Under the pieces are notes generated by a model, which saw nothing but the letters and a program-made list of their open reading frames with translations, made no database searches and was not told where the DNA came from. A stretch of DNA of 64,000 nucleotides from Chrysogorgia sp. JL179-B06 (taxonomy: Eukaryota; Cnidaria; Anthozoa; Scleralcyonacea; Chrysogorgiidae): assembly GCA_035772405.1 (NCBI GenBank), contig JAYKKM010000437.1, forward strand, positions 10,573,501-10,637,500, read 5' to 3'. The position numbers and the translations under genes were made by a program. Shown one piece after another: positions 49,637 through 61,614 of this stretch; position 1 is the first letter of the stretch, and each line of letters opens with the position of its first letter.

Positions 49637-49833
49637 ATGGAGGACCAACTTGAAGTATTAAAATAGGAATTACGGCGGATGTGTTTCCCGGCGACGAGTG
49701 GACGACTTCAGAGAGTTTGTTCGACATGGACAAATCGCGCAATCAAAATTCACACATCCGCAGGTTCTACTGAGTAAAGAAGGGCGGAAGTTGATGAATA
49801 GGCTGTGGATGAAGCTCATTGTGTTGAAACATG
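49637..49833 (+). pseudogene. Broken first exon of an unrecognised gene upstream of the RecQ remnant
   Basis: ATGGAGGACC at 49637 opens MEDQLEVLK before a TAG. A shifted frame then reads VDDFREFVRHGQIAQSKFTH, PQVLLSKEGRKLMNRLW and MKLIVLKH, up to a splice donor G|GTAAGT at 49834. The sequence looks like real protein (helical, basic), but I do not recognise the family. One stop and one frame change make it a pseudogene. Its position suggests it is the 5' exon of the RecQ-containing gene. Confidence 0.5.
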
Positions 49834-50145
49834 GTAAGTACAGTCTGTCCAGTGACATTGTGGCTTTCTGCTTTTGATTGTATGTCTTTGGTAAATAGCC
49901 GTCAGTAAACGGTCGTGCATTTCTGGGTAGTTAGTGGGCAGTATCACCTGTTATGTTCCAAGCCCAGGATTAATATTTATTTATAAAGGAAAATTTTAGT
50001 TTTGTAATGGAAGACTCATAATTTATTTTATTTGTCAGTAATTTCTACTTGTCTAAACCTCACTCCTGACTTTGTAGATACTGTGGTTTGTACAATAAGA
50101 GTGAATGCCAATATTTTAATAATTCATTTTTTTCAACTTTCAAGG

Positions 50146-51247
50146 GGTGAAAACTTCAGAAAGGGCTACAAAGACTTATCAGTTGTGAAAGCTTTTTTCC
50201 CAAAGTTCCATTTATTGCTCTTACAGCAACGAAGACTGACAAAGACTGAAACAGAGTTTGTCTTTAAAAAGTGACTGCAAAGTTGTTGCGGCAAACCCCA
50301 ACCAACCAAACATATATCTTGAAAATAAATTACGTTTGAGTAATCATCATGCCTATGAAAGTTACGACCAGATTCTTGTGCCCATTGCAAATGAACAGCT
50401 GGCTATGCAAAGAGAAAAATATCCAATGACAATCATATACTTGAAACTTAAATACTGTGGATATGCATATGGATTGTTTGAGGGAATATTAAAAGACAAA
50501 CAGTATTCAGGACATAAGAATGATCCAGCTGCAAGGCTATTTGCACAGTTCCATGGCCCCCAAACTAAACATATGAAGAAGACCATAATCCATGAGATAA
50601 AGAAAGAAAATGCAAGAACAAGGGTGATATTTGCCACCTCGGCACTTGGTATGGGTGTTGACGCACCTTTTCTTACCCATATTATACACATCTCACCTCC
50701 AAGTAATATTGAGTCTTACATGCAAGAAATTGGGCGTTCTGACAGAACCGAACTCCCATCCAGAGCTACACTTTATTACAATAATTCTGACATTTCACAT
50801 AACAAGGAACATGTGCAGGATCAAATAAAAGAGTATTGCAGATCGCAACAAACATTTCTTCGAAAGCAAATTTTGGAGTACTTAGGATTCCCCAGTGTGA
50901 CCCAAGAGAAATGTTGCTGTATTTGTGATGGTCTTAGTGGAAATGTTCTTGGTGATGTGAATGAAATACTGGTAAATAAAAACAAGGTGAGAATGCTTTC
51001 ATGTACTAACAAGACCATCCTGGAGGAAAAAATTGCTTGTGAACTTTCTAATCATGGGAACTCAATTACGTCAGATAGTATGATGTTCTTTAGCCATTCA
51101 GTGAAAGGGGATCTTCCAGGTAAGATCATGGAAGGAATTGAGTACATTGGGGCAGAATCCGATTTGTTACTAACCTATGGCATATGGAATGAAACCTGTT
51201 CTTCAAATATTTTTGGTTTAATATGTGAATATGCCCCACTAATTTGA
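50146..51247 (+). pseudogene. RecQ-like DNA helicase remnant
   Basis: GENFRKGYKDLSVVKAFFPK (about 50147-50206) is the RecQ segment before motif III. A frame change follows near 50225-50270. Then PNQPNIYLENKL, motif V/VI-like VIFATSALGMGVDAP and ESYMQEIGRSDRTELPSRA appear, followed by a zinc-binding-like ILEYLG..CCCICDG. RecQ helicases unwind DNA with 3'-5' polarity using ATP. The Walker A and DEAH motifs are absent, so no helicase activity is expected. Motif VI has GRSDR where GR(A/T)GR is usual. RecQ-like genes of this kind are multicopy in cnidarians, which suggests a mobile carrier. Confidence 0.75.
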
Positions 51248-52243
51248 ATCAGGGAACTTTTCTAACTTAGTTTTCTATTTTTTGTTACATTTCATATTGT
51301 ATCTTTGTGGTGATGAGAAAACTGGTATTAGTTTACCATTAGGAGATGCATCTACTTTGATCAAAGTACTTCAAAGTGTTTGACCAAAGTGTTGAAAGGT
51401 GTTTAGTACAGTCTCACACTTTGATCAAACTACAGTGCTGTGATCAACAAAACTTTGATATTGTAAACCGGCCTTGGCAGTTACTAAAGACAAGGTATAT
51501 TATAATTTGTACTAATTCCTAAGTACATATATACATGTTATGTTTTGTTATTTAAATTACTTTACATTTTATATACATATATTGAGTGCTCCAATAGGCA
51601 GTGTTTTGGGTATGCAACAAAGTGAAAAGGTAATGGACCGCCAAGAATTTAGCAAAGAAATACTGTGGGATCAGGCTGTTTACTCACGTAATATGTGACT
51701 TTAGTCTTTGTCAACAAATATTTCATCTTGTAGGGAAAAACAAAGTTTAAATGACAAACTTTGTTCAGAATCAAGCATTCGTGTCAGTGTATTCATACCT
51801 GTAACAATTATCAATTTATCATCTGTAAAGCCGCATTGCAATCAAAATAGCTATTGTTAATTGCAGTTAGAAACGTATGAACTGTTACTCAACAATGAGG
51901 CAGTTTGACCGTTGGAACGAGTATTCAAATATTACGTCATTAATCACACTCAACCTGAATCCGCAGTACTAACATTTCAAGCCGAGCCCTTCATCAGAGT
52001 AAAAACTTCAATGTTTTACTCTGATGAAGGGCTCCACTCGATAGCATTGAGACCTACTATAGTGACAGATTTTTTATGGCAAACTCCGCATTTTTACACC
52101 ATGTATTTAAAAAAAACGTTATGCTGTGTTCTGCAATATGAAATCATAGCTAAGACTCTGCTTGAAACGTAAGTATTTTGTTGCTAAAATATTTGGCAAT
52201 TTACCTCCTTTTTGCTTTGTTGTATATACATTACCATATTTTT
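51248..52243. other. Stretch without recognised genes
   Basis: It contains a hairpin at 51990-52040 (GAGCCCTTCATCAGAGTAAAA and TTTTACTCTGATGAAGGGCTC). The same ACTCTGATGAAGGGCTCC phrase occurs at 16267-16284, so it is a dispersed element piece. AACTTTGATCAAA-like phrases repeat at 51350-51450. Confidence 0.55.
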
Positions 52244-54800
52244 GTGGGTACCGCGGTCAGCGGTACCCATATAGTCATGGTGTTTAGGTAGGTAGGTAGG
52301 TAGGTAGATAGGGGTTCAACATCGAAATTACAACTGCGCAACTCAGATGCTAATTCGGAATTCGTCGGAAAATGTCGTCTCCATCGTTAGGGCATAAATA
52401 TCGATCATCGAAGGATTCTTGTGTGACTACGGTAGAAAATCTCGAAAAACTTTAACTTGTCGACAAGTGCAATGTACAAAGGTCGTGTCGTGTAAGTCGG
52501 GAATGCTCATGATCTTCGTGGTGTCGTCTGATCGAGTGCGTTATGGTTTTTGGCTTAATAATTCCCGGCGTGTCTTCTGTCAGTTCTGATCGAGACTGTG
52601 CGTTTTTGGCTTTTCGGAGAAGTTTTCGACAATCCTCAAAACGTCTTGTCTTTCTTGAACTTGTATAGTTTACATTAAAGGTAAGTTGTATCTTTCTCGT
52701 TTTTAGGTATTTCTGTAGGTATTTCTTTGATCATAAATTGATGTGCTTAGCTTCGGTCCTCTGAGTAGCTATGTTTATACTGTCTGTGGCTGTTTTTGTT
52801 TTATATTTATTCGTCAAATTCAAATGTTGTACAGGTATATCCATCTGTTTCAGGTGAGGAAGTCAGTCTAAGTTAGGCGACAATGCTGGTAAACAGTGTA
52901 TAGCAAAGTCATTGATCGTTAAATACATTACCGGTAAACATATTTATAATTGGAATTCGTCTGGCTTGAACAATATTTTGTTTCATGTGAATTGTTTGTA
53001 TGGTTGCAATTAAAGGTTCAGTAAATGAAGATTTTTTGTTGTTAACTATGCTGCTGGCCCTTATGTTTGTCTAAAAATGGAAAAATGCATTTACAAACTT
53101 ATGAATGTTGCTTGTTAACAATTGATTGTTTCAGTGTTCACAATGTCAGACAATTATTTCAAGATGAGATTATGAACATCATTAAGATGATTTCAGCATT
53201 ATAGATATGGTTCTTCTCTGCAGTAATTGTATTCAAGTTTCTGTGAAAAATGTTTTTGTTGTTGACAGATGTTCCTAACATTGTATTATAAATGAGAAAA
53301 CTTGTGTCTTAATCATTAACCAATGAATTATCCATGACATGTAATAATGGAACCTATGTTTGTATTAAAAATGGATTTTACAAATGTATTAATTCTCTGC
53401 TGATTTAGTTAAATCTGCTGTTAGCTTACTAACAATCATGAAAAATAGCTTTTACACAACTATCGTATTTTATGCCATTCTCGAGTTATTAGATACATTT
53501 CATGTAACTTGAGCTGTGACGTAACAAGATGGACACAGCATTACATCAAAACTCAAAATCAGGCACATCTTCGGATTGGTTTGACTAAACCGGCTCAAAC
53601 CAAATACCAAACCAAATAAAATAAAATAATACCAAAATAAACCAAACCATGCAGACTTACTGAGTCAACAAGACTTTGCATTGAGATTGTTGTTATTAGG
53701 TTCCCATGGTAACATATCTTGTACTGTTTTATTGTTTTAAACAGTATTGTTACATTGGAAATCATGAGAAAAGGATGTCAAATTCCTAAAACTAAATAAG
53801 TTGCTGTAAATGTGGTTGAAAACAAAGAATTGTTATAAAGGAAGAGAGTAATCAGGAAACTAATCCGTTACCATAGCAACCACATTAGAACCATGACAAT
53901 GTTTAGTTTTCTTGATTGAGTAAGTCAGCAAGGTTTGAATCTATTTAGTTGAACCAGTCTGAAGATATATGCCTGATTTTCAGTTTTGTTTTTATAATGC
54001 TGTGTCCATATTGTGACGTCAACAGATCAAATTATATAAAGCGTAATAATTAAACATAAAAAGCTATTTTTCATTATTTTAAGTGTTTTTTCAAATACAG
54101 TATAAAAAAAATGGAGCGAATTTTCATTTCATAGACATTTTAAAGGCATCACATCAATATAATGATAAAGAGCGTCCATGGCAGTGATTCCATAATGGAG
54201 ATAAATGCCCCAGTCTAAACGAATAATACTAATATTTCAGTTAGTATTACAGATTTGGATATTTCAGTTTTGGTCACACCCCAATCCCATGCTCATTACT
54301 CATTGACAAGGCTGACCCAGGCATTAATGTTCCATGCGGCGCATTTTGAGTTTTCCTAAGTAACCAGGCCTTATTCAAAATGGCAGCCAATATTGGATTA
54401 AGGTTGAAAATTCGTTAGGCGGGGGGTTAGGGTTAGGATCTTTATTGTTTTGTGGTTAGTGGTTATTTACATGGTTAAGTGACAAAATTCGGACGATTAT
54501 ATACTAGTGAGCTCTATATATATATCTGGAGGGCTATCTGCCAGTCATTGGCCAGGCAAAAAGTGAAGCCAAAGATGGCCGACTTGGCACGTCAGTTTCA
54601 GTCCCCTACGCGGTTTATATATAGAAAGACTGACGTACAAACTGCGCAGGGGACTGAAACTAACTTGTAAAGTCTGCCATCTTTGGCTTCACTTTTTGCT
54701 TGCCAGATAGCCCTCCAGATATATATATTTGAATAAGGCCTGGTTACACAGGAAATTTCAAAAAACGAGCCCAAAATATTATTTTGCATGCGGTACCCAC
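52244..54800. mobile_element. Possible 2.6-kb element bounded by GTGGGTACCGC inverted repeats
   Basis: GTGGGTACCGC at 52244-52254 is exactly inverted at 54790-54800, and a second inner GCGGTACCC lies at 52260. A (TAGG)n run follows at 52284-52307. A candidate noncoding first exon ends at the strong donor AAAG|GTAAGT at 52681. No protein was recognised. The boundary call rests only on the 11-bp inverted pair. Confidence 0.4.
54357..54747. mobile_element. Fold-back MITE with long arms
   Basis: GTAACCAGGCCTTATTCAAA at the left is mirrored as TTTGAATAAGGCCTGGTTAC at the right. The arms continue with ATATATATCTGGAGGGCTAT, AAAAAGTGAAGCCAAAGATG and CAGTTTCAGTCCCC, each with its complement. The short frames in it are artefacts. 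Confidence 0.88.
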
Positions 54801-54939
54801 ATGTTCGCATTGCGGACCTATTTTTATTTTATGACATAATGGATTTTATTGTTTATGTAAGCTCATTTCCCTCTAACCTGATCAAGACTGGCATTTTAAT
54901 ATATACCTGTACTGTATACTTTTTTCAAGTTGGCACTTG

Positions 54940-56490
54940 CATTGAATAATAAAGGGAATAAAAAAACCCAAATCAGTGGTAACATCAGACCTCGACAATT
55001 CCTTTTTGTGTTTTTCTAACCACTGATGAAATTCAACAATATTTAAATATTTAAGCGGACAGCTTTTGATATCTGGGAAACTATACCATAGCATCTTCCA
55101 GGCACACGTTTGAAAGGATCCAACTGGACCAGATCTGCAACCATTTCCTTTTCGTCTTTAAGCTAGTCACGAGTTGTGTGTTGTACTGAAACTATGTGAA
55201 TACCAACAGATTCATCATATTGTTCCGTTATTTGCTTTATGCCATTAGTTGCCTTGCATACTTTACTGATGGACTTGAGTGTTTTGTTTGGTCCCATTCT
55301 CTGAACAATGCTTCTGCTTACTCGGTTGCTGATTTCCTGTGGCAAATCATCTTCAATATTATTGCCCTTACCACCCCTCCAGTTGACAAAAATGCCCCAT
55401 TTGAATTCTTCAGAGCAGCGTGGAGTAAGCAAACATTCGATCTGTGCTATACTTGTAAACATTTCCAACGCATACTTGCTGTAAGCCCCCAATGATTTGA
55501 ATACAGACAATAACAGTTTTTGATTTATAAGGTTTCTTTCACCATCTCCTTCTGCTGCTGTATCTTTCATTCGGAGAATTAAGATAGTCAGGAAAATACA
55601 ACACAATGCATAGTTTCTGATGTAATCTTCTTCATCATTATCACCAGAATTGTCATTCTTTTGTAAAATAAACTTGTCAATGAAGCTGCCAAATACATCA
55701 TCAAAATATTTCTTCTTAGTTTCCTCTGTTTCATGGGAAATATTAACAGGGATCTTGTTTACTATTGGCGTGTCATCTGTATTTGACATTCCGAAAAATT
55801 CAAGAGCGGCAGTTACAATGTATGCTCTCCCTATGCTGAGGAACAATTCTTCACTTCCCTGTAATGAATCCAATACTTTGGATGGGGTTGCGTTGCGTCA
55901 ATTGAACTTCTCTGAACTATTTTAGAGTACCAACTTGATCAACAGCTGCTGCCTTGTACAGGAAGGAATAAGAGTGTTGGAGTACCGATGCTTTGGTGTG
56001 CCACATCACTGGCTTAAATAGGGAGCAGTGCTCAAAACGATCTGATGGAGTGTGGGATCCAGATAGTAAATATTTTGCTCCTGCAAATCTTACTCTTGTC
56101 AGTTGATCTCCTGCAAAAGCTATCTTCATGTCTTTAATAGGATCTTCAGGAGTGTCATCGCTGTGGGCATGTGCTTAACCTGGTGCTGCTGATCCTTCTG
56201 GCAGTGAAGGATTTTCAACATCAGGAACCTTCTCTAATAATCCTGAGATTGGAGGCAAATAAGTGAAGATCTTCATTCTACATTTCCTTTCTCATGTGCC
56301 CTTTTAAGATCCTCAAATCCCAGTTGTCTCCAGTTCCTCGGAAAACACTTCCACTCTTTACATTTTGGACCACTTTGTCAGAAAAGTGTCCTCCAAGGAG
56401 CCGAAATAGAGTATCTTTTCCACCATTAGACAAACACACGCCTACTTTGTTTAGCCGTTCTTGAAGATGTGTAAAAATATTAAGAAAACG
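54940..56490 (-). pseudogene. DUF6589-domain protein remnant
   Basis: Read on the minus strand, pieces appear in family order: RGTGDNWDLRILKGHMRKEC (about 56345), NEDLHLFASNLR in a shifted frame (about 56270), [20 protein letters not shown] (56129), GRAYIVTAALEFFGM (about 55830), EGDGERN, FTSIAQIECLLTPR and WRGGKGNNIEDDLPQE (55560-55330), and finally FPDIKSCP and EFHQWLEKHKKEL (55080-55000). DUF6589 proteins are abundant in cnidarians and fungi; their function is unknown. A stop near 56170, a stop at 55920 and further frame breaks show a dead copy. It faces the RecQ remnant across 3.7 kb. Confidence 0.8.
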
Positions 56491-58511
56491 AATATTAACC
56501 CATTCCTGCTGAATGCCCGATAGTTGTGTTCTGACTGAAGCCAGACAATTTTATTCTGCATGGGGAATGGTAAGGTGTGGTTCAGAGCGGCCTGCGAGTG
56601 AATGGGTTAAATTATATAATTTTTAGTATTGTTTACTATTCACCTAGTTCACTATTCAATAGCCTCCATAAATCCCTGAATCCCGACGGGCAATTATGAG
56701 AGACTTTCCACCAAGTGTACAAACAGATAATGAGGTTAAAAGAAGTTAAATTTATTTGATTGACACAGCTTGCACAGCAAACAACCAGACAAATATACAA
56801 AAGTTCAAGCTGCAATATATCAGACAAACTATAAAGTTGTTGTTTTTTTCATTCATTTTAGAATTTGTATTATTTACCAGTGCCAAAGATAAAAAACTCA
56901 AAGTCAAACAGTGGTAGATAAACCTCTACAAAAAGGTCACACTATTAAAAGTTTTAAATAAATTTGGGAGCAAGACATATCGCGCTTGTCAAGTTTTCAT
57001 TGTTCTTATTATGAACAAACATTCAGTCTTCTAAGAAAACAATGCAAAACTGACAAGAAAAACAACCGGCCAAGTAGATCTGCAACTGACAAAGACGCCC
57101 AAGGAAAGCTTCCCAGGAAATATTACGAACGCTTTATTTTTAGAATGGCATTTTTCTTGATATAATTATAAAAAATATACGGAGAAAGGATAACAGTTCC
57201 CCGTACAAACTTTATAGTTTTCTGTGGCGGTTGTGACGTTCTTGTCAATTTAATTTACCAAATTTATAGCAGCTATAGGAAAAATTTGACAGACTGTGGA
57301 TTATCAGGACGATTTGTCAATATTATGAAATGATAAGGTCAGCATTAAGATGATCAATTTTCAATGTGTTTAGCATTGCATCAGACGTATATACCCCACA
57401 CGATAACAAGCTTTTTCTAGAGCTTTCACTAGGTCATGACAACTGGTCATGATATGTAAACTCTAAGATGAATTACATATTATTCAAAATTCAGAAATAT
57501 ATTGTTTTCAAAATATGGAACGATTGTAGAATATCAGTCAACTTTTTAACTTAAATTTACTGACATAAATCAAGAATGAAATCGTATTTATTAATAACTT
57601 TTAGCTAAACCTAGAGTAATGTAATTTTAAAGAACGAAGCAATTCTATTATGACAATTTTCAACAATTTGACACGGTTTAATGACCATTTAATAGTAAGC
57701 GTTATACTGGTATTCTGTTCCTACTGACCTAGCGGCTCTTAGAAATTTAGCACTGTATAGAACTGCTTCGTTCTTTAAAAAATTCCGTTTATTTTTGTGC
57801 TGGAGTTCTCCAATTTAAGAATTAAACCTATTATAGACAAAATAAACGGGATTTTTAAAGAACGAGCCAGTTCTAGACAGTGCTAACTAAAATTTATTCA
57901 TGCAAATTTCTCTGTCCGCTACACGAAGTAAGATCTATCCCTTACTTGATTCTAGAATACTTAATATTATCGAATACTTGTAGCTCACTTTTTAATTTCT
58001 GGCCCTCCCTTCTTTCCATACTGGTGTGTCTTAGAATGGTTTCTATTCTTATATAGGTTTCAGGCACAATTGCTCCCTGATTCTGTTTTACTTCAGTGTT
58101 TACGTTTCTAAATATAAATCGTCGCTTGACTTGACAACTTTGCGTTTCGATCAACATTTCTAAAATCACCCACTGTTCCTTGCATTTGAAGGACTAACTG
58201 TTGTGATTTTTTTTGATTTTTTTTTTGGTCGATTTTATTAGATATTAATGTAAATGTAAGACTCGAGGGAGGACCCGAGGCGCCTTCCCGTTGAAATTAA
58301 AAATACATAAATCATAGATCAACTGATTGGAATTCACGATGCACCAACACACGCGCAGCCCCAACCATTCTTCACTGAAAGAACAAAATGAATAAAACTG
58401 AGTGGAATTCAAAAGAACGAGGTTGAAGCTGCACACATACATGTACAACGATGCTCCGTGGAATCCAAGCAGTTGGCACATTGGAAAACTATCAGTGACA
58501 GGAGCAGTTAC
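56491..58511. other. Stretch without recognised genes
   Basis: An inverted repeat lies at about 57618-57790 (TTTTAAAGAACGAAGCA.. and TGCTTCGTTCTTTAAAA), with a third TTTAAAGAACGA at 57854. The minus-strand frames at 56636-56827 and 57942-58169 show no domain. Confidence 0.5.
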
Positions 58512-58594
58512 TACGGTGGCCCACAAGGGTCACGGCAAAACCGCGCTATTTTATTAGCGCCGCGGTATTGCCGTGACACTTGTGGGTCATTACT
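58512..58594. mobile_element. Small TA-flanked hairpin MITE, left copy
   Basis: TACGGTGGCCCACAAGGGTC..CGGCAAAACCGCG pairs imperfectly with CGCGG..TTGCCGTGACACTTGTGGG near 58590. It is the same family as the cleaner copy at 62310-62389. Further pieces (GTGGCCCACAAC, CACGGCAAAACCGCGCT) continue to 58690. Confidence 0.75.
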
Positions 58595-59529
58595 AGTGGC
58601 CCACAACCACGGCAAATTTTCTACAAAACTAATTCTTACGGCAAATTTGTTATTCTCACGGCAAAACCGCGCTAAAAACCACTGCAAAACCGAGATAAGT
58701 TGTGGCGGAAGTGGAACCCACGGCGGAAGTTCAGCAAATCAATGTCGGTATGTACTTCAAGTACCCCAAACATTATGTATCAGACTATGTTCTAAAGAAT
58801 CGTAAAAATAAGTAGGGGCTTATACCCCGTTCTCACTTTAACGATTTTCTACGCGAATGCCGTGCGAGTACCAAATCGGTACGGGAGTAAGTACGGGAGT
58901 CGCACGGCAGTCTGTTGATGATTCGCACAGGTTGTAGGGGTGTCATGTGTAATTCGGACGACCGCACGGGCATGCGACCCGCATGCCCGTGCGAGTTTTT
59001 TCAAATGTTGAAAATTTCCATACGGCTGTCGCACGGTTCGCATAGTTCGCATTGGTCGCATGGGGGTCGCACGGCAGTCTGAAGGGACTCCCAGCAGACC
59101 CGTGCGACTTCCGTGCGACATCCATCTGACTGCCGTGCAACCTGTGCGAATCTCATGCAAGTGCGATGCGTCCCTATGCGAGTGCGGTGCTACTGCCGTA
59201 CAACCTGGGCGGATCTCATTCGCTACCTGATGTTCAATCTGTCCACATCAAGATGAAAGACAACCAGAGAAGACTTAGAAGACTGAGGCTGCTGGGGCTC
59301 CTTGCAGCACTGCAAGCAGATGATGCGCGCAACAACCTACTGATGGCCCTGATCAGCTTGTGATCAGCTTGTGCAGAGAGTCGCTCTCTTGAGCCTTCTT
59401 CGCCAGCGCCTCCAGGTCGGCGGCTGCGTGCCTCTTTGCCCTCTTCTCCGGCTGGCTCGGTGGCTCAGCTAGGGTGTCGTCATGCATCAAGTCAGAGAAC
59501 TCTGGCTGGCTCGACTGCTGGCTCGACTC

Positions 59530-60131
59530 CTACTGAGATGAGGCACTGGTCAGCTTCAGCTTGGACGTCCTTGGCTGCTTGCGGATAATATGCCTGCTCA
59601 AGAAGTCGAAGGTGTTCAGGATCCTTTTCTCCCTCTCAGTGTGTTGCTTGGCGCCGGACGGAGCCCCCTCCTTCAGCGGCATATCGTGTCCGCATACCCA
59701 GGTACCAGGTGTAGAATGCCGCGGGATCAACGTTCATCTCGCGTGCCCTGTCCTCCCACAGCTTTTCCCGCTTCGCCTTGTCTTTGTACTCGCGGAGACC
59801 CCTGTCGTACAGCAGCTCGTTCTGTGCCATCCACTCAGCGAAGTCCTCCTCTGTGTTCAGGTTAAGCTTGGGGGGCTCGGCCTTCTTCATCTTCCTCTTC
59901 GTCGCAGGGACGTCGTCGGTGGACTGGGTTGACGGCGCCACTGACTTCTCCGAGCCGTCCAAGCAACCGTGGGCCTCCTCCTCGGCGGGGGGAGGGAGTG
60001 GCAGCGGCGGTGTCTTCAGACTGATTGCTTGCTCTGCCTCTTCTCCTGGGTGCCTCGGCTGGATGCTTGGCGTCGGCCTTGCCCTTCTTGCTGCCTGCCT
60101 GCTTGTCATCACTCTTCTTCGGTGGCATCGT
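59530..60131 (-). pseudogene. MADF-domain gene, left-arm copy
   Basis: The start MPPKKSDDKQAGSKKGKADA at about 60128 leads a basic, low-complexity N-terminus. Then, after a frame change, LNTEEDFAEWMAQNELLYDR, YKDKAKREKLWEDRAREMNV and FYTWYLGMRTRY form a MADF (Myb/SANT-like, DNA-binding) domain. Another frame change precedes KEGAPSGAKQHTEREKRILN and FDFLSRHIIRKQPRT. A TAG at 59532-59530 ends the frame, yet similar coding (QPEFSDLMHDDTLAEPP, LEALAKKAQ) continues beyond it. With two frame changes and a premature stop it is not functional as read. Confidence 0.8.
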
Positions 60132-60559
60132 TGTGTAGTGTTGAATACTTGTTGACTGTCGAACATCAAGTACGGTTATGAAGATCGACGCCTAAAGACC
60201 CTGCTTTTATGCGATTCGGGCGGATCGAACGGCTCTTGTACGGCGGTCGCACGGCGCTCTGATTGGTTGTACAGCGGTTGTACCGCACGCGCACAGGTCG
60301 CACGCGAGTTGAACAAAAATCGCACGGCGCTTGCGCGGACTCGTACAGGTTGTACGGCAGTCGCACGGAACTTGGACCGTTATCGGATGTTTCGGGAAGA
60401 AACCTCGCACGCGAGTTGAACGGCAGTTGTACAAGTGAGACTGCGCAGGAAAAAAACAGGGAAATTCGTACGGGAATCGCACGGCTGTACGATCTTTTAG
60501 TCGCACCGCAGTTGTACAAAAAATCGTTCAATTGGCCTTTAGCTATGCTTAGACCTGCT

Positions 60560-60620
60560 TAGACCTGCTAAGCAGGGCTAAACAGGTCTAAGTATAGCTG
60601 ATCAGGTCTAAGCATAGCTA
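60560..60620. repeat. Spacer of the palindrome
   Basis: Tandem AG(G/C)AGGTCTAAG(C/T)ATAGCT-like units fill the centre and extend into both arms. The spacer has its own partial symmetry (TAGACCTGCT/AGCAGG), so the whole structure could extrude as a cruciform. Confidence 0.75.
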
Positions 60621-61032
60621 AGCAGGTCTAAGCATAGCTAAAAGCCAATTGAACGATTTTTTGTACAAATGCGGTGCGACTAAAAAATCGTACAGCCGTG
60701 CGATTCCCGTACGAATATCCGTTTTTTTCCCGCGCAGTCTCACTTGTACAACTGCCGTTCAACTCGCGTGCGACGTTTCTTCCCGAAACATCCGATAACG
60801 GTCCAAGTTCCGTGCGACTGCATGCCGTACAACCTGTACGAGTCCGCGCAAGCGCCGTGCGATTTTTGTTCAACTCGCGTACAACCAATTACAACCAATC
60901 AGAGCGCCGTGCGACCGCCGTACAAGAGCCGTTCGATCCGCCCGAATCGCATAAAAGCAGGGCCTTTAGGCGTCGATCTTCATAACCGTACTTGATGTTC
61001 GACAGTCAACAAGTATTCAACACTACACAACG

Positions 61033-61614
61033 ATGCCACCGAAGAAGAGTGATGACAAGCAGGCAGGCAGCAAGAAGGGCAAGGCCGACGCCAAGCATCC
61101 AGCCGAGGCACCCAGGAGAAGAGGCAGAGCAAGCAATCAGTCTGAAGACACCGCCGCTGCCACTCCCACGGCTACTCGGATGGCACGGAGAAGTCAGTGG
61201 CGCCGTCAACCCACTCCACCGACGACGTCCCTGCGACGAAGAGGAAGACGAAGAAGGCCAAACCCCCCAAGCTCAACCTGAACACAGAGGAGGAGAAGGA
61301 CTTCGCTGAGTGGATGGCACAGAACGAGCTGCTGTACGACAGGGTCCTCCGCGAGTACAAAGACAAGGCGAAGCGGGAAAAGCTGTGGGAGGACAGGGTA
61401 CGCGAGATGAACGTTGATCCCGCGGCATTCTACACCTGGTACCTGGGTATGCGGACACGATATGCCGCTGAAGGAGGGGGCTCCGTCCGGCGCCAAACAA
61501 CACACTGAGAGGGAGAAGTGGATCCTGAACGCCTTCGACTTCTTGAGCAGGCATATTATCCGCAAGCAGCCAAGGACGTCCAAGCTGAAGCTGACCAGTG
61601 CCTCATCTCAGTAG
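61033..61614 (+). pseudogene. MADF-domain gene, right-arm copy
   Basis: It starts with the same MPPKKSDDKQ at 61033 and carries the same MADF block (FAEWMAQNELLYDRVLREYK, KREKLWEDRVREMNV, FYTWYLGMRTRY). The frame change in RTRY and the TAG at 61612-61614 match the left copy. Private differences include a 23-bp deletion at about 61160, flanked by CCC, and a 6-bp gain in the glutamate run (TEEEKDFAEW versus TEEDFAEW). The shared lesions predate, or were copied between, the arms. Confidence 0.8.

Noticed and set aside
50146..51247. Functional host RecQ gene
   Set aside because: Walker A and DEAH motifs are absent, there is a frame change near 50225-50270, and motif VI is altered.
59561..60562. 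Many open frames in the palindrome arms on the non-MADF strand
   Set aside because: They are mirror images between the arms and carry Cys/Arg-rich low complexity from the repeated GTGCGA motifs or the antisense of MADF.
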